DNA of 64,000 bases from Microvirga sesbaniae (GTDB lineage: Bacteria; Pseudomonadota; Alphaproteobacteria; Rhizobiales; Beijerinckiaceae), in assembly GCF_025460805.1 (NCBI RefSeq), contig NZ_JAMXFJ010000014.1, positions 62,001 to 126,000 of the forward strand. Direction: 5' to 3'. Below are positions 1 through 9,196 of this stretch, in pieces. Position 1 is the first letter of the stretch. Every line of letters starts with the position of its first letter. The notes below the pieces were generated by a model. That model searched no databases. It had not been told where the DNA came from and saw nothing but the letters and a program-made list of their open reading frames with translations. Made by a program: the position numbers and the translations under genes.

Positions 1-257
1 TCTCCACAAGCGGTCCGCCGAGCTCGCTCTGCGTTAGCCTGAAAGTTTGTGAATTCCTGATCGGTTGCTCCGATTGCCTTGAACCACTTCTTCAAAAGAA
101 CAGTCTGTGCTGCTGCGGCTCCCATCGAGTAGCAGTAATATTGATCAATCAGCACCTTGGCATTGGCCTGAGTCAGGACTCCGTTTGGTTGTCCCCTGGC
201 AGGCACGATCGGCATTATGACAGCAAGAACGCAAGCCAGAATAATGATCTGAAGCAT
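1..257 (-). CDS. Partial small secreted protein (C-terminus outside window)
   Basis: Reading the minus strand from an ATG at 255-257 gives an open frame that runs off the left edge without a stop (85 codons seen). The N-terminus is a signal peptide (MLQIIILACVLAV, cleavage likely near PARG-QPNG). The mature part is short and helical with two cysteines in view. A good Shine-Dalgarno (AAGGGGA) lies 5-6 nt upstream of the ATG. No family is recognised; function unknown. Confidence 0.6.
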   Translation of the reverse strand, partial: MLQIIILACVLAVIMPIVPARGQPNGVLTQANAKVLIDQYYCYSMGAAAAQTVLLKKWFKAIGATDQEFTNFQANAERARRTACG

Positions 258-753
258 GATCGTCCCCTTACTTGGGATGCGTCAGTCAAATCACGGCGCG
301 TGGATGATTCTGATCCTGTCGATGCATAGCGTCAATGACTTATCTCAGTGGGCCCGAGTGCCGTGTGGGGGCGGTCAAGATATTAGTCATCGGATACAAA
401 ATGCTAGATTTAAACCGCGGGATTTCGGCTTTGCTTGAGAGATTGTGCCAGCAGATCACAACGATCGGGCGCCGCCGCTGGACAGTGGTCAGGGGTGACG
501 GTACATCCGCGCCACCCCTCAACCACGTCAGCCGAGTGCCCCACATCCCGGTTGCTGCCTTGATATCGCCGACATGGTTAACGTTCGGTTAATTCCGAGC
601 ACTCAAGGCGGAATTTTCGGCTTTATTTCTTCCGCAAAGCTTGGCAATTTGGGTCATCAAGATCCCCGAAAAGTAGAAATCAAATGACGCCCGTCCGTCT
701 CGTACGAACGGCCAAGCTTTGGGTGCTGAAAGTGCACCTGAAAGGAGTTCGAA
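258..753. other. Intergenic stretch, no gene seen
   Basis: Divergent intergenic region between the partial secreted gene and the phosphoesterase. Short open frames here lack a ribosome binding site and coding character. It should hold both promoters; I see no clear repeat or terminator. Confidence 0.5.
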
Positions 754-1674
754 TTGCGCTTTGATATTGTCGCCGACGTCCATGGACACGCATCCAAGCT
801 TACCGCCCTCCTCTCCAAGCTGGGCTATAAGCTCAAGAACGGCATCTGGCAGCATCAGGACCGGACGCTGGTCAGCGTGGGCGACCTCATCGACCGTGGC
901 CCCGAGCAACTCGAAACCGTTCGGATCCTCCGGCAGATGAGAGACGAAGGCTTTGCCCTGGTGACGATGGGCAACCATGAGCACAATGCCATCGGCTGGT
1001 TCCTCACCGATCCCAACGAGCCCTCTCGGCCGCTCCGGGCGCACAGTGCCAAGAATCGCAACCAGCATCAGGCATTCCTAGAGGCCGTCGGCGAGGGCTC
1101 TCCTCTCCACCGGGAAACGGTCGAGTGGTTCATGACCCTGCCCCTCTGGTGGGAGACTGATGGCCTTCGGGTCATTCATGCCTGCTGGCATGCTCGCGAA
1201 ATCGCCATCATGAGGAACTTCGTCAATCAGGACGCTTCGCTCACAGAGGATGGCATCTATGCCTCTTTCGCCAAGGGGCATCCGGCGCACAACGCCGTCG
1301 AGATCCTTCTAAAAGGCCTTGAGATCGCCCTCCCCGCAGGCGTATCGTTCTTCGATAAGGATGGCCATGAGCGAACCAACACTCGCATCCGCTGGTGGGA
1401 CGATGTGGCTACCACCTACAGGAGCGCTGCTCTCGTCGATCCAGAGACAACCGCTCTCCTGCCGGATATCGAACTCGGCCCCGAGGATCGCTTGGAGTAC
1501 GACCACGCCGCCTCGGTAGTCTTTGGGCATTACTGGCTTCAAGGAAATCCGGGCCTGACTGACCGGCGCCGGCTCTGCCTCGACTACTCCGTCGCGAAGG
1601 GTGGCCATCTCGCCGCATATCAGTGGGACGGTGAAGCGGAACTCGACCCCAGCAAGCTGGTGTACGTCAGCTAG
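754..1674 (+). CDS. Calcineurin-like metallophosphoesterase
   Basis: Predicted cytosolic metal-dependent phosphatase of the PrpE/diadenosine tetraphosphatase-like branch (306 aa). The metal-binding motifs appear in order: DVHGH at residues 8-12, GDLIDRG at 43-49, GNHEHN at 73-78, then a C-terminal FGHYW. The start is TTG, chosen because AAAGGAG lies 8 nt upstream and residue 2 leads directly into the first beta strand. The substrate cannot be told: nucleoside polyphosphates and phosphoproteins are both known in the family. A second, different member lies at 38344. Confidence 0.85.
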   Translation: MRFDIVADVHGHASKLTALLSKLGYKLKNGIWQHQDRTLVSVGDLIDRGPEQLETVRILRQMRDEGFALVTMGNHEHNAIGWFLTDPNEPSRPLRAHSAKNRNQHQAFLEAVGEGSPLHRETVEWFMTLPLWWETDGLRVIHACWHAREIAIMRNFVNQDASLTEDGIYASFAKGHPAHNAVEILLKGLEIALPAGVSFFDKDGHERTNTRIRWWDDVATTYRSAALVDPETTALLPDIELGPEDRLEYDHAASVVFGHYWLQGNPGLTDRRRLCLDYSVAKGGHLAAYQWDGEAELDPSKLVYVS

Positions 1675-2030
1675 AGCGGAGCGCAGGCCCGAGAACGTGA
1701 GCCTGCGTCACCTCCCGACGTATAAAGATTCTATGCACCAAACAAGGGATTTGATCGCTTAGGCGTCGGATTAACCCTGGTGCTTAAAACGCTTCAAACC
1801 GATTGTAGTTAGGCTGGATCCGAATTAAAAGTCACAACAGTGAAGGTCTCGATTTGACTTTCCTATGGCGGATTGGATGCCCAGCCCTCTAGGCCCGATC
1901 CAAAGGCATGATGCCGCCCCGCCATACCGGTGCGAACCCGGTATATCGATATCTCAATCGACATTTTTAATCTGGTTCGAGTTCAAGCACTTTGTGGCAG
2001 CTGAGGCTCGGAGGTTAACGCGGGCGTCCT
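1675..2030. other. Intergenic stretch with one inverted repeat
   Basis: No convincing gene. It should contain the promoter of the c-di-GMP operon that follows. The only structure noticed is the inverted repeat listed separately at 1924-1944. Confidence 0.5.
1924..1944. promoter_or_regulatory. Perfect inverted repeat upstream of the c-di-GMP operon
   Basis: ATACCGG and CCGGTAT (7 bp each) separated by 7 nt, about 90 nt before the GGDEF-EAL start. No T-run follows, so an operator is more likely than a terminator. The binding protein is unknown. Confidence 0.35.
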
Positions 2031-3677
2031 ATGCTGACCGTTTCTGAGTTTGTCTTCACAGAGCGATCTGCTCTTTTGATCGCGATGGAGGTTGCGACCC
2101 TTGCTGTCGCCTGTCTTACGTGCGTCCATCAGTGGACACAGGCAGGCAAAATCCGGGGTTCCAAACGATTTGTCCTCAGAGGCGTGGCAATCGCGGCCGC
2201 GCTCTTCGGCCTATGGTCGACCTACTGGGTCGGAACCAGAGTGGTAGCGCCCCCTCCCCCAGATGGATTTGGGATCAGCTTAACCCTCCTGGCCTTCGTC
2301 ACAGGTGTCGTTCTCACCGGAATTGGCGCCGGCATGAGCATCCGGGATCGTTGGAACCGGACCCGTGATCTTGTGACTGGCCTTGAGAACCGGGCCAACT
2401 TCATTGACAGGCTCGATCGTGAAATTGCCGTCCACCAGGCCAGGAACCAACAGCTGGCAATTCTCTGCCTCGACATCGACGGCTTCAAGGACATTAACGA
2501 CCTCTATGGTCATACGACCGGCGACCATACCCTTCGGGATGTTGCCAGCAAGCTGGCGACGGTACTGAGCCGCGGGCAGATCCTTGCGCGGCTTGGCGGC
2601 GACGAATTCGCGGTTCTCATGCCCAATATTGAAAGCCCGACGGAAGTCCGCCTCCTTGCAGAGCGGCTGCAGAAGGCAGTTGCTGCCGGCCTTCAGGTCG
2701 AAGACCTTCCCGGGTCCGTGTCCGTGAGCATCGGCATTGCCTTGTATCCCACCGATGCCAGTGACCGGGCCGAGTTGCTCTCCTGCGCCGATACCGCTCT
2801 TCACCGGGTCAAGGAGGAAACGAGCGGGTCCTGCCGCTTCTTCGATCCAACGATGGGTGACAAGCTCCGCGAGCGCCGGACCATCGAACAGGATCTCCGC
2901 CAAGCCATTCAGGACGATCAACTCTACCTCGTTTACCAGCCCCAGGCGAAGATCGGCACCGGGGAGGTGACGGGCTTTGAAGCGCTGTTGCGGTGGAAAC
3001 ATCCCGTCCGTGATGACCTCTCACCCGGGCTCTTCATACCGATTGCGGAAGAGAGCAGCCTTATACTCACCTTAGGCGAATGGGTCTTACGCACAGCCTG
3101 CCGTGAGGCAGCAAGCTGGACGCGACCGCTCACGATCGCGGTCAATGTTTCTGCGCGGCAGCTTATTGATGAGGGACTGGCCGAGTTGGTCGAAAGCATT
3201 CTGGCTGACACCAGGCTCTCTCCAGAGCGCCTCGAGATCGAGGTGACCGAGACAGCCCTTATCAGTGATCCCAGCCGAGCCCGCCAAACGCTCAATAGGC
3301 TCAAGGCGCTGGGCGTCACCATTGCCATGGACGATTTCGGAACCGGCTATTCCTCTTTGTCGAATGTGCGGGAGTTTCCGCTCGACAAGATCAAAATCGA
3401 CCGATCCTTCATCAAGGCGGTTCATGCCAATAAGCAGGCCGCCGCGATCGTCCGGGCCGTGCGCCTGTTGTGCGATGGTCTCGGCCTGCCCGTGATCGCC
3501 GAAGGAGTCGAGACAGCAGACGAACTCCACTTCCTCGTCAAGGAAGGGTTCACCGACGCTCAGGGCTACCTCCTGGGAGCTCCTGTGCCTGCCAGTGATA
3601 TTGGACCCCTGGTCTTCGACAATGTCATTCCGCTGCCGAGCGCACGCATTCGCATAGTCAGCGAGGCGGCAATCTAA
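2031..3677 (+). CDS. Membrane-bound GGDEF-EAL protein (c-di-GMP turnover)
   Basis: Hybrid cyclic-di-GMP enzyme, 548 aa. Three hydrophobic segments lie within residues 13-105. A GGDEF domain follows with an intact GGDEF signature at 189-193, then an EAL domain with EALLRW at 317-322 and DDFGTGYSSL at 434-443, so both diguanylate cyclase and phosphodiesterase sites look complete. The RxxD inhibitory site expected five residues before GGDEF is not present. GGAGG lies 16 nt before the ATG, rather far; an ATG 54 nt downstream (2085) is an alternative start. Its stop overlaps the next gene's start, so the two are translationally coupled. Confidence 0.92.
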   Translation: MLTVSEFVFTERSALLIAMEVATLAVACLTCVHQWTQAGKIRGSKRFVLRGVAIAAALFGLWSTYWVGTRVVAPPPPDGFGISLTLLAFVTGVVLTGIGAGMSIRDRWNRTRDLVTGLENRANFIDRLDREIAVHQARNQQLAILCLDIDGFKDINDLYGHTTGDHTLRDVASKLATVLSRGQILARLGGDEFAVLMPNIESPTEVRLLAERLQKAVAAGLQVEDLPGSVSVSIGIALYPTDASDRAELLSCADTALHRVKEETSGSCRFFDPTMGDKLRERRTIEQDLRQAIQDDQLYLVYQPQAKIGTGEVTGFEALLRWKHPVRDDLSPGLFIPIAEESSLILTLGEWVLRTACREAASWTRPLTIAVNVSARQLIDEGLAELVESILADTRLSPERLEIEVTETALISDPSRARQTLNRLKALGVTIAMDDFGTGYSSLSNVREFPLDKIKIDRSFIKAVHANKQAAAIVRAVRLLCDGLGLPVIAEGVETADELHFLVKEGFTDAQGYLLGAPVPASDIGPLVFDNVIPLPSARIRIVSEAAI

Positions 3678-4909
3678 TGATCATCAGTGGTCTGAGAGCG
3701 ATGAGAGCCATGAGCAAGAGGGCGCCCAACCGTGCGCGATCCCTCAACAGGCTCAAGATTGTCCTGGTGCTCCTCGGCGCCGGCTTCATCATCGGGGCCG
3801 CGTACTTCCTATGGCTTATCGCCGACCGCCAGGACAAATTGGCAGGAGTTTCGCGCCTGGATGTGGCGTGGGTGGCGAACAAGGCCGAATCTGAATTCTT
3901 CCGCCTTCAGCATTCCCTCCTTGCCTATCGCACCGGTGACAGCGGCGTGACTGCTGACGATGTCATCCTCAGGTTCGACATCGTTCAGAGCCGCTTCAAC
4001 ATGCTGAAGGATGGAAACTTCGGTACCTTCATCCAAAGTAGCCAAGACACCAAGGCGGCGGCTGATCGGATCGAGGAGATCCGCAGAGCCGCAGAGCCAC
4101 TCATCTACAGCATCGACAAGTCCGGTGCGGCCGTTCAAGCAACCGCGATACTAGAGCCCATTGCAACGATCCTGCCGCATCTTGTCGGCGTGGCGAACCA
4201 ATATGTTGCCGACCTGATTACCGAGAATCATGTCGCCCTGATGGGCTTGCATCGCACCTTCACATTCATGATGATTGGGATGATCCTCTGCGGCTTCGGG
4301 CTGATCGCCTTCATGAAGTGGCAGAATGATCTGTTGGAGGGCGCCCATGACGAGGTTCAGGATCTGGCCAAGAACCTGACGCACCTGGCCCACCACGACG
4401 CCCTGACCGGACTGACCAATCGGGTTCTGTTCCGCCAGCGTTTGGACGCGGACCTCGACAGGCTCCGTACCCACGGCGAGGCGCTGACGGTCCTGTATCT
4501 CGATCTGGACGGCTTCAAGCAGGTTAACGACAAGCTCGGTCACGCTGCCGGTGATGAATTGCTGCGGATCGTTGCGAAACGTCTTCAGAACGCAATCCGG
4601 GCTGATGATATCCCGGCCCGTCGTGGTGGCGATGAATTCGCCGTCCTGCTCAGGGATCCTGTTTCGATTGATATTGCCGAGACAATCTCCCAGCGGATCA
4701 TCGCAGCGATAAGCGCACCGATCGGGCTGGATCGCCAGGAGATCACAATCGGAACGAGCATCGGGATCTTCATGGCGAAGGATCCCCAATTGACCCGCGA
4801 CGAAATCATGCGAGGTGCGGACAAGGCTTTGTATCAGGCGAAGTCCGAGGGTCGGGGACGATACCGCTCATTCGATATTGTCCCGCTGCCGGATCAACAG
4901 GTCGCTTAA
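3677..4909 (+). CDS. Membrane diguanylate cyclase with periplasmic sensor
   Basis: 410 aa. A TM helix at about 27-48, a ~145-residue periplasmic helical region, a second TM helix at about 195-213, a short linker and a GGDEF domain with GGDEF at 317-321. Predicted to make c-di-GMP in response to a periplasmic signal. It starts at TAATG, overlapping the preceding GGDEF-EAL stop by one base. The pairing of a synthase with a bifunctional enzyme suggests joint control of one c-di-GMP pool. The sensor region matches no family I recognise. Confidence 0.9.
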   Translation: MIISGLRAMRAMSKRAPNRARSLNRLKIVLVLLGAGFIIGAAYFLWLIADRQDKLAGVSRLDVAWVANKAESEFFRLQHSLLAYRTGDSGVTADDVILRFDIVQSRFNMLKDGNFGTFIQSSQDTKAAADRIEEIRRAAEPLIYSIDKSGAAVQATAILEPIATILPHLVGVANQYVADLITENHVALMGLHRTFTFMMIGMILCGFGLIAFMKWQNDLLEGAHDEVQDLAKNLTHLAHHDALTGLTNRVLFRQRLDADLDRLRTHGEALTVLYLDLDGFKQVNDKLGHAAGDELLRIVAKRLQNAIRADDIPARRGGDEFAVLLRDPVSIDIAETISQRIIAAISAPIGLDRQEITIGTSIGIFMAKDPQLTRDEIMRGADKALYQAKSEGRGRYRSFDIVPLPDQQVA

Positions 4910-4915
4910 GAAAAA

Positions 4916-4937
4916 GGCCGGTCCTCACGGACCGGCC
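4916..4937 (-). terminator. Rho-independent terminator of recA
   Basis: Perfect 9-bp stem GGCCGGTCC/GGACCGGCC with a 4-nt loop. The T-run follows on the minus strand, directly after the recA stop; it may also limit read-through from the + strand operon. Confidence 0.85.
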
Positions 4938-4944
4938 TCTTCCA

Positions 4945-5988
4945 TTACGCGGCATCGTCGGCCGCAGTGTCGCCCGTATCATTGGCCTGAAGATCGTGCA
5001 TGAGCAGGCCTGCATTCTCGCGGATCTTACCCTCGATCTGGGCTGCGATTTCCGGATTCTCCTTCAGGAAGGTCTTGGAGTTCTCACGGCCCTGTCCGAG
5101 GCGCTGGCTGTCGTACGAGAACCAGGCGCCCGACTTCTCGACGACGCCAGCCTTCACGCCGAGGTCGATGAGCTCGCCCATCTTCGAGACACCTTCTCCG
5201 AACATGATGTCGAACTCGACCTGCTTGAAGGGCGGAGCGACCTTGTTCTTGACCACCTTCACCCGCACCTGGTTGCCGATCGGCTCATCGCGATCCTTCA
5301 GGGTCGAGATCCGGCGGATGTCGAGACGAACAGAAGCGTAGAACTTCAGGGCGTTGCCACCCGTCGTGGTCTCCGGGCTGCCGTAGGTCACGCCGATCTT
5401 CATGCGGATCTGGTTGATGAAGATCACCAGCGTGTTCGTCCGGTTGATGGAACCGGTCAGCTTCCGCAACGCCTGGCTCATGAGACGGGCCTGAAGGCCG
5501 GGGCGGCTCTCACCCATCTCGCCTTCAATTTCGGCCTTCGGGGTCAGGGCAGCGACGGAGTCGATGATCACGACATCGATCGCGCCCGAACGCACCATCG
5601 TGTCGGCAATTTCCAGCGCCTGCTCGCCATGATCCGGCTGGGAGACGATGAGATCGTCAAGGTTCACGCCCAGCTTGCGGGCATAGACTGGGTCGAGCGC
5701 ATGCTCGGCGTCGATGAAGGCGCAAACACCGCCCTTCTTCTGGGCCTCGGCAATGGCGTGGAGCGTGAGTGTCGTCTTGCCCGAAGACTCCGGCCCATAG
5801 ATCTCGACGATCCGGCCCTTGGGAAGACCGCCAACACCAAGGGCGATGTCCAAGCCCAGCGAGCCGGTCGAAATCGTCTCGACCTCGACAACCTGATCGC
5901 CGCCGAGGCGCATGATTGCGCCCTTGCCGAAGGCGCGTTCGATCTGCGCGACCGCTGTCTCGATCGCCTTCTTCTTATCCAAGCTCAT
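4945..5988 (-). CDS. recA: Recombinase RecA
   Basis: DNA-dependent ATPase for homologous recombination and LexA cleavage in the SOS response. 347 aa, normal for the family. The start is the ATG at 5986-5988 giving MSLDKK; the frame is open upstream but that extension is not RecA-like. Walker A GPESSGKT is at 65-72, the conserved [14 protein letters not shown] segment is intact and the C-terminus is acidic. Transcribed alone, with a LexA box 64-78 nt upstream and a strong terminator downstream. Sequence type is alphaproteobacterial. Confidence 0.98.
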   Translation of the reverse strand: MSLDKKKAIETAVAQIERAFGKGAIMRLGGDQVVEVETISTGSLGLDIALGVGGLPKGRIVEIYGPESSGKTTLTLHAIAEAQKKGGVCAFIDAEHALDPVYARKLGVNLDDLIVSQPDHGEQALEIADTMVRSGAIDVVIIDSVAALTPKAEIEGEMGESRPGLQARLMSQALRKLTGSINRTNTLVIFINQIRMKIGVTYGSPETTTGGNALKFYASVRLDIRRISTLKDRDEPIGNQVRVKVVKNKVAPPFKQVEFDIMFGEGVSKMGELIDLGVKAGVVEKSGAWFSYDSQRLGQGRENSKTFLKENPEIAAQIEGKIRENAGLLMHDLQANDTGDTAADDAA

Positions 5989-6051
5989 AAAGGCTCCGCA
6001 CGTCGTGATTTGGGATCGTGGGACCCTATCTCGATCCGCGGTGAAAGACCA

Positions 6052-6066
6052 GAACAAATCAAGAAC
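6052..6066 (-). promoter_or_regulatory. LexA (SOS) box of recA
   Basis: GAACAAATCAAGAAC, an exact GAAC-N7-GAAC match (GTTC-N7-GTTC on the other strand), the known alphaproteobacterial LexA operator, located 64-78 nt upstream of the recA start. Confidence 0.88.
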
Positions 6067-6275
6067 TGCGCCACTTTGTCGGGGACAAAGCTTGGCTGGA
6101 TCGCCGGATCGGGAGCACTTCAGCCTTATCTCAGATAGTGGAGCTTTGCAGCGCTGCCCTCATGCATCCTCCTCCCATGTGGTCTGGAAGCCTTAGGCGA
6201 TCAGGAGTAAAATCGGCGTGTGGTGACGGATTGAGACCGTCGGCCACGGGCAGTCCCTTTCTAAGGGAGGACGCC

Positions 6276-6494
6276 ATGATCTCCAGACGCAGATCGATCT
6301 TTGCTGCCGCCACTGCAGCGTTCACTCTGGTATTGGCATTCAGTGTCCCAGCCACCGCGAGACTTGCCTCAAACAGGCTTGCGTCAAACCGGCTCGCAAG
6401 TAACGCCTTAAGCGATAAAGCCACGTTTGATGCCCAAGCCGTGACCATTACGCACGTCGTACTCCCGGACGGAACGGCTTTCGCTGTCCGGTAA
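6276..6494 (+). CDS. Small secreted protein with LASNR repeats
   Basis: 72 aa. Start at the ATG at 6276 behind GGGAGG; the upstream open frame is not coding-like. A signal peptide (about residues 1-26) is followed by three near-perfect copies of RLASN and a short tail. Such LASN-repeat mini-proteins are, from family knowledge, found next to ADYC-domain proteins, and an ADYC-domain gene follows after 15 nt, probably in one operon. Function unknown. Confidence 0.7.
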   Translation: MISRRRSIFAAATAAFTLVLAFSVPATARLASNRLASNRLASNALSDKATFDAQAVTITHVVLPDGTAFAVR

Positions 6495-6509
6495 GGCAAG
6501 GCGGCAGCC

Positions 6510-7319
6510 GTGAGGCTCCCGGTCCTCGCGCTTGTGATGACTCTCATGGCGGCAATCAGCCTTCCGTCGCCGAGTTATTCGCAAATTGCAAAGAGCGACA
6601 TTCAGGCTGTCGGGACCGAGTTCAGAATGACGTTGCCGGATGGGCGCATCCTAACGAGCGCCCAGCTGATTGGCGCTGTCCTGTCGATCGCAAGCCCTGA
6701 TAACAGACGGCAGAAAGTTCGCATTGAGGCGGTTGAGCCGGATCCGAGCGACCCGGATCACGACATCCAGTTACACACGCTGTCGGTCCAGGATCCGAAC
6801 ACCGGCGCCTGGACCAATCTTTGCCTGCCCGGTCCAGACGGGATAGCCAAGGCATTTCCCCTAAGCGGCGTGTGGACGAAGGATGGGCGCCATCTGCGTG
6901 ACGAACACGCCTTCGCGTTAATCTGTACAGGTGGAGCAATCGGCAAGTGCGTGCGATGGGGCTATAAGCCTTGGCGCTCTGCTGCGACTGGCGAGTCCTT
7001 ATGGGACTATCACCAAGCCTGCGTGCGAATGGTTCGGGCTGATTACGGTGGAGATGGGGTCGGTCATACGCGCGATGACACGCCGATTGATGTCTATGAT
7101 AGGCTTGGCATCCTCCAACCCACCCCGGATCCAGGTCCTCTAGGGTTTGAGGCTGCATGGGGAGTCGGCGGAGCGATCTGCGTTCGAAAACCCCGGATTC
7201 CTGGAAGCGTTTCGCTGGAAGAACTGGAGCGGACATATCCTCGCCTGATCGGCCAAACGGGAGAGCGGTGCCAGGAAGACAACCGAGAACAAGCCACGCT
7301 GATCTACAATCGATCGTAA
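6510..7319 (+). CDS. Secreted ADYC-domain protein
   Basis: 269 aa, start GTG with AAGGCGG upstream. Signal peptide to about residue 24, then a domain ending in a segment like the ADYC consensus (ADYCGDG...TRDGTPID). Here it reads RADYGGDG...TRDDTPID, so the cysteine that gives the family its name is glycine. Other cysteines (LICTGG, GKCVRW, QACVRM, AICVRK, ERCQED) remain and may form disulfides. Biochemical role unknown; family assignment is from the motif only. Likely co-transcribed with the LASNR mini-protein. Confidence 0.7.
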   Translation: MRLPVLALVMTLMAAISLPSPSYSQIAKSDIQAVGTEFRMTLPDGRILTSAQLIGAVLSIASPDNRRQKVRIEAVEPDPSDPDHDIQLHTLSVQDPNTGAWTNLCLPGPDGIAKAFPLSGVWTKDGRHLRDEHAFALICTGGAIGKCVRWGYKPWRSAATGESLWDYHQACVRMVRADYGGDGVGHTRDDTPIDVYDRLGILQPTPDPGPLGFEAAWGVGGAICVRKPRIPGSVSLEELERTYPRLIGQTGERCQEDNREQATLIYNRS

Positions 7320-7417
7320 TGCCTGCGACATGCCAAGGTTGTCGACACGTCTGGACGACGCCGGCTTGGAAAAGTCTCAGCTTCAAAATTCCCTATAGAT
7401 CCATTGTTGTCCTCCAC

Positions 7418-8566
7418 TCACAGCGCCAAAGATAGCTGCGGGGTTTCGGATTCCTCGTCCGTATTCAAAGTGGACAGAGAGACCCCAAGGAGCCGAACCG
7501 CCTTTGGGAAGGGAACCAAAGCCGACAGAAGTTCAAACGACGCGGCCTCGAGCGCCGCCCTGCCCTCCACCATACTCGCCAGGGTTCGGCTGCGGGTGAT
7601 CTGGTGAAAGTCCGCATACTTCACCTTGAGCGTCACCGTACGGCCCCTCACCCCGGTCTGATCGCAATGGCGCCAAACCTTATCGATGATCGGCTGGAGC
7701 GCCGTCTTCATAGCTTCCAACTCAGTCAGATCGCTCGAGAATGTGTTCTCGGCTCCAACGGACTTCCGGATCCGGTCTGGGCGCACCGGACGATGGTCGA
7801 CCCCTCTAGCAAGCCAGTAATAGTAGCTCCCAGCCTTGCCGAACCGCTCCTGCAGAAATTCCAGCGACCGCCCCTTCAGGTCGAGCCCCGTGAAAATGCC
7901 GAGCCTGTTGAACTTCGCAGCGGTCGCAGGGCCGATCCCATGAAATTTCTGGATCGGAAGCTGCTCCATAAACGCCGGCCCCATCTCGGGCGTGATGACG
8001 AACATACCGTTGGGCTTACGCTGATCCGACGCCATCTTTGCCAGAAATTTTTGGTATGATATACCAACCGACGCAGTCAGCCCTGTCTCCTGAAAGATCT
8101 TCGCTCGGATCTCACGCGCAACTTGCGTTGCATACGGAATGCCCTTCAGGTTCTCGGTGACATCAAGATAAGCCTCGTCCAGCGAGAGGGGCTCCACCAA
8201 GGGCGTGTACTCGTGGAAGATCTCTCGGATTTGCAGGGAGACTTGCTTATAGACGTCGAAGCGTGGCTTCACGAAGATCAGATCGGGGCACTTGCGGCGC
8301 GCCGTCACCGACGGCATCGCAGAATGGACGCCGAAGCGGCGCGCCTCATAGCTGGCAGCCGCCACCACGCCCCGCTCTCTCGAGCCGCCCACCGCGACGG
8401 GCTTCCCCCGGAACTCTGGATTGTCCCGCTGCTCTACACTGGCGAAGAAGGCATCCATGTCACAATGTATCACGCGACGATCGGCAATGACCTCGCCCGT
8501 TACGGCTTCTTCCGGCCTCGGATCGGCAATGACTGGATCAAGGGTGAAGTCCAACGTGGTCCCCAC
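7418..8566 (-). CDS. dinB: DNA polymerase IV (Y family)
   Basis: Error-prone translesion polymerase, 382 aa. Catalytic motifs HCDMDAFFASVE and SLDEAYLD are intact, as is the helix-hairpin-helix region (HGIGPATAAKF). The C-terminal PQLSLAL resembles a beta-clamp binding motif. The start is a GTG giving a ~30-residue N-terminal extension before the catalytic core, common in alphaproteobacterial DinB. A LexA-like box lies about 45 nt upstream, so SOS induction with recA is likely. Confidence 0.95.
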   Translation of the reverse strand: MGTTLDFTLDPVIADPRPEEAVTGEVIADRRVIHCDMDAFFASVEQRDNPEFRGKPVAVGGSRERGVVAAASYEARRFGVHSAMPSVTARRKCPDLIFVKPRFDVYKQVSLQIREIFHEYTPLVEPLSLDEAYLDVTENLKGIPYATQVAREIRAKIFQETGLTASVGISYQKFLAKMASDQRKPNGMFVITPEMGPAFMEQLPIQKFHGIGPATAAKFNRLGIFTGLDLKGRSLEFLQERFGKAGSYYYWLARGVDHRPVRPDRIRKSVGAENTFSSDLTELEAMKTALQPIIDKVWRHCDQTGVRGRTVTLKVKYADFHQITRSRTLASMVEGRAALEAASFELLSALVPFPKAVRLLGVSLSTLNTDEESETPQLSLAL

Positions 8567-8610
8567 GAATGGATACAGGCTATCAGGTCACCTTAGTAAT
8601 AGCATTGCCT

Positions 8611-8625
8611 GTTCTTCATTTGTAC
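8611..8625 (-). promoter_or_regulatory. Probable LexA box of dinB
   Basis: On the minus strand GTACAAATGAAGAAC, differing from the recA box at two positions (one within a half-site, GAAC to GTAC). Placed 45-59 nt before the dinB start. Family knowledge supports LexA control of dinB; the half-site mismatch leaves some doubt. Confidence 0.65.
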
Positions 8626-8714
8626 TCCCCACCTAGGATTTCCACCTGTTTCCTGTCGGGCCGCCGTTTTTGAGATCGTTTTCGATCAATCCCCGAAAAT
8701 CTCAGGAGCGTCCG

Positions 8715-9188
8715 ATGTCCGCTGACAAGCATAAGGGCTTGGCCATACGCACTGCCTACCTCCGCCTTGCGGCCTCCCGCGGCGAGGCTGGCTTTGCCGT
8801 TCAGGTCAAATGGGCCTACGCCGTCACTTCGTATGTCGAGGATCTTCTGAAACTCGGACACCTGCGCCGCACCAGGCAACCCGCCGGCAGCCGGAAACGC
8901 GTCACCTGTATGGTGATTACGCCGAGCGGCGAGAAGTGCCTTCACGACACCCTCGCCCGCCGCGGGCAGGACTTCGGCCCGATCTCCCTCATCCGGACCG
9001 TCGATCCACGAAAGATCCGAAAAGAGGAGCGGCGCAAGCTCGCAACCGAGGCTGCCGGATACACGAGCCGCCGCGTCTACACCGGCATCCGCCATTTGGA
9101 TGCTGCGCTGGCGGCTCGCCACCTCGAGCGGATCAGACGGGCCCTCGCCGGTTCCGCCTCATCCCTCTCCACGCAAGCAATCGCCTGA
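8715..9188 (+). CDS. Small winged-helix-like protein
   Basis: 157 aa. Start ATG at 8715 chosen because CAGGAG precedes it and the AATCCCC leader is at 8688-8694. Residues about 20-75 read as a helix-turn-helix with a wing (segment FAVQVKWAYAVTSYVEDLL, then HLRRT..RVTCMVITPSGE), reminiscent of MarR/PadR-type winged helices; the rest is basic and helical. Could be a DNA-binding regulator. No specific family is recognised. First gene in the window with the leader element. Confidence 0.6.
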   Translation: MSADKHKGLAIRTAYLRLAASRGEAGFAVQVKWAYAVTSYVEDLLKLGHLRRTRQPAGSRKRVTCMVITPSGEKCLHDTLARRGQDFGPISLIRTVDPRKIRKEERRKLATEAAGYTSRRVYTGIRHLDAALAARHLERIRRALAGSASSLSTQAIA

Positions 9189-9196
9189 GGAGTTCC

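Noticed and set aside
1865..2047. 60-codon open frame before the GGDEF-EAL gene
   Set aside because: No ribosome binding site, atypical codons, and it overlaps the next start; treated as leader sequence.
2280..3002. Minus-strand open frame opposite the GGDEF-EAL gene
   Set aside because: Antisense of an unmistakable GGDEF domain; no start signals.
4996..6138. Long plus-strand open frame opposite recA
   Set aside because: It is the antisense shadow of recA in a GC-rich gene; no ribosome binding site or protein family match.
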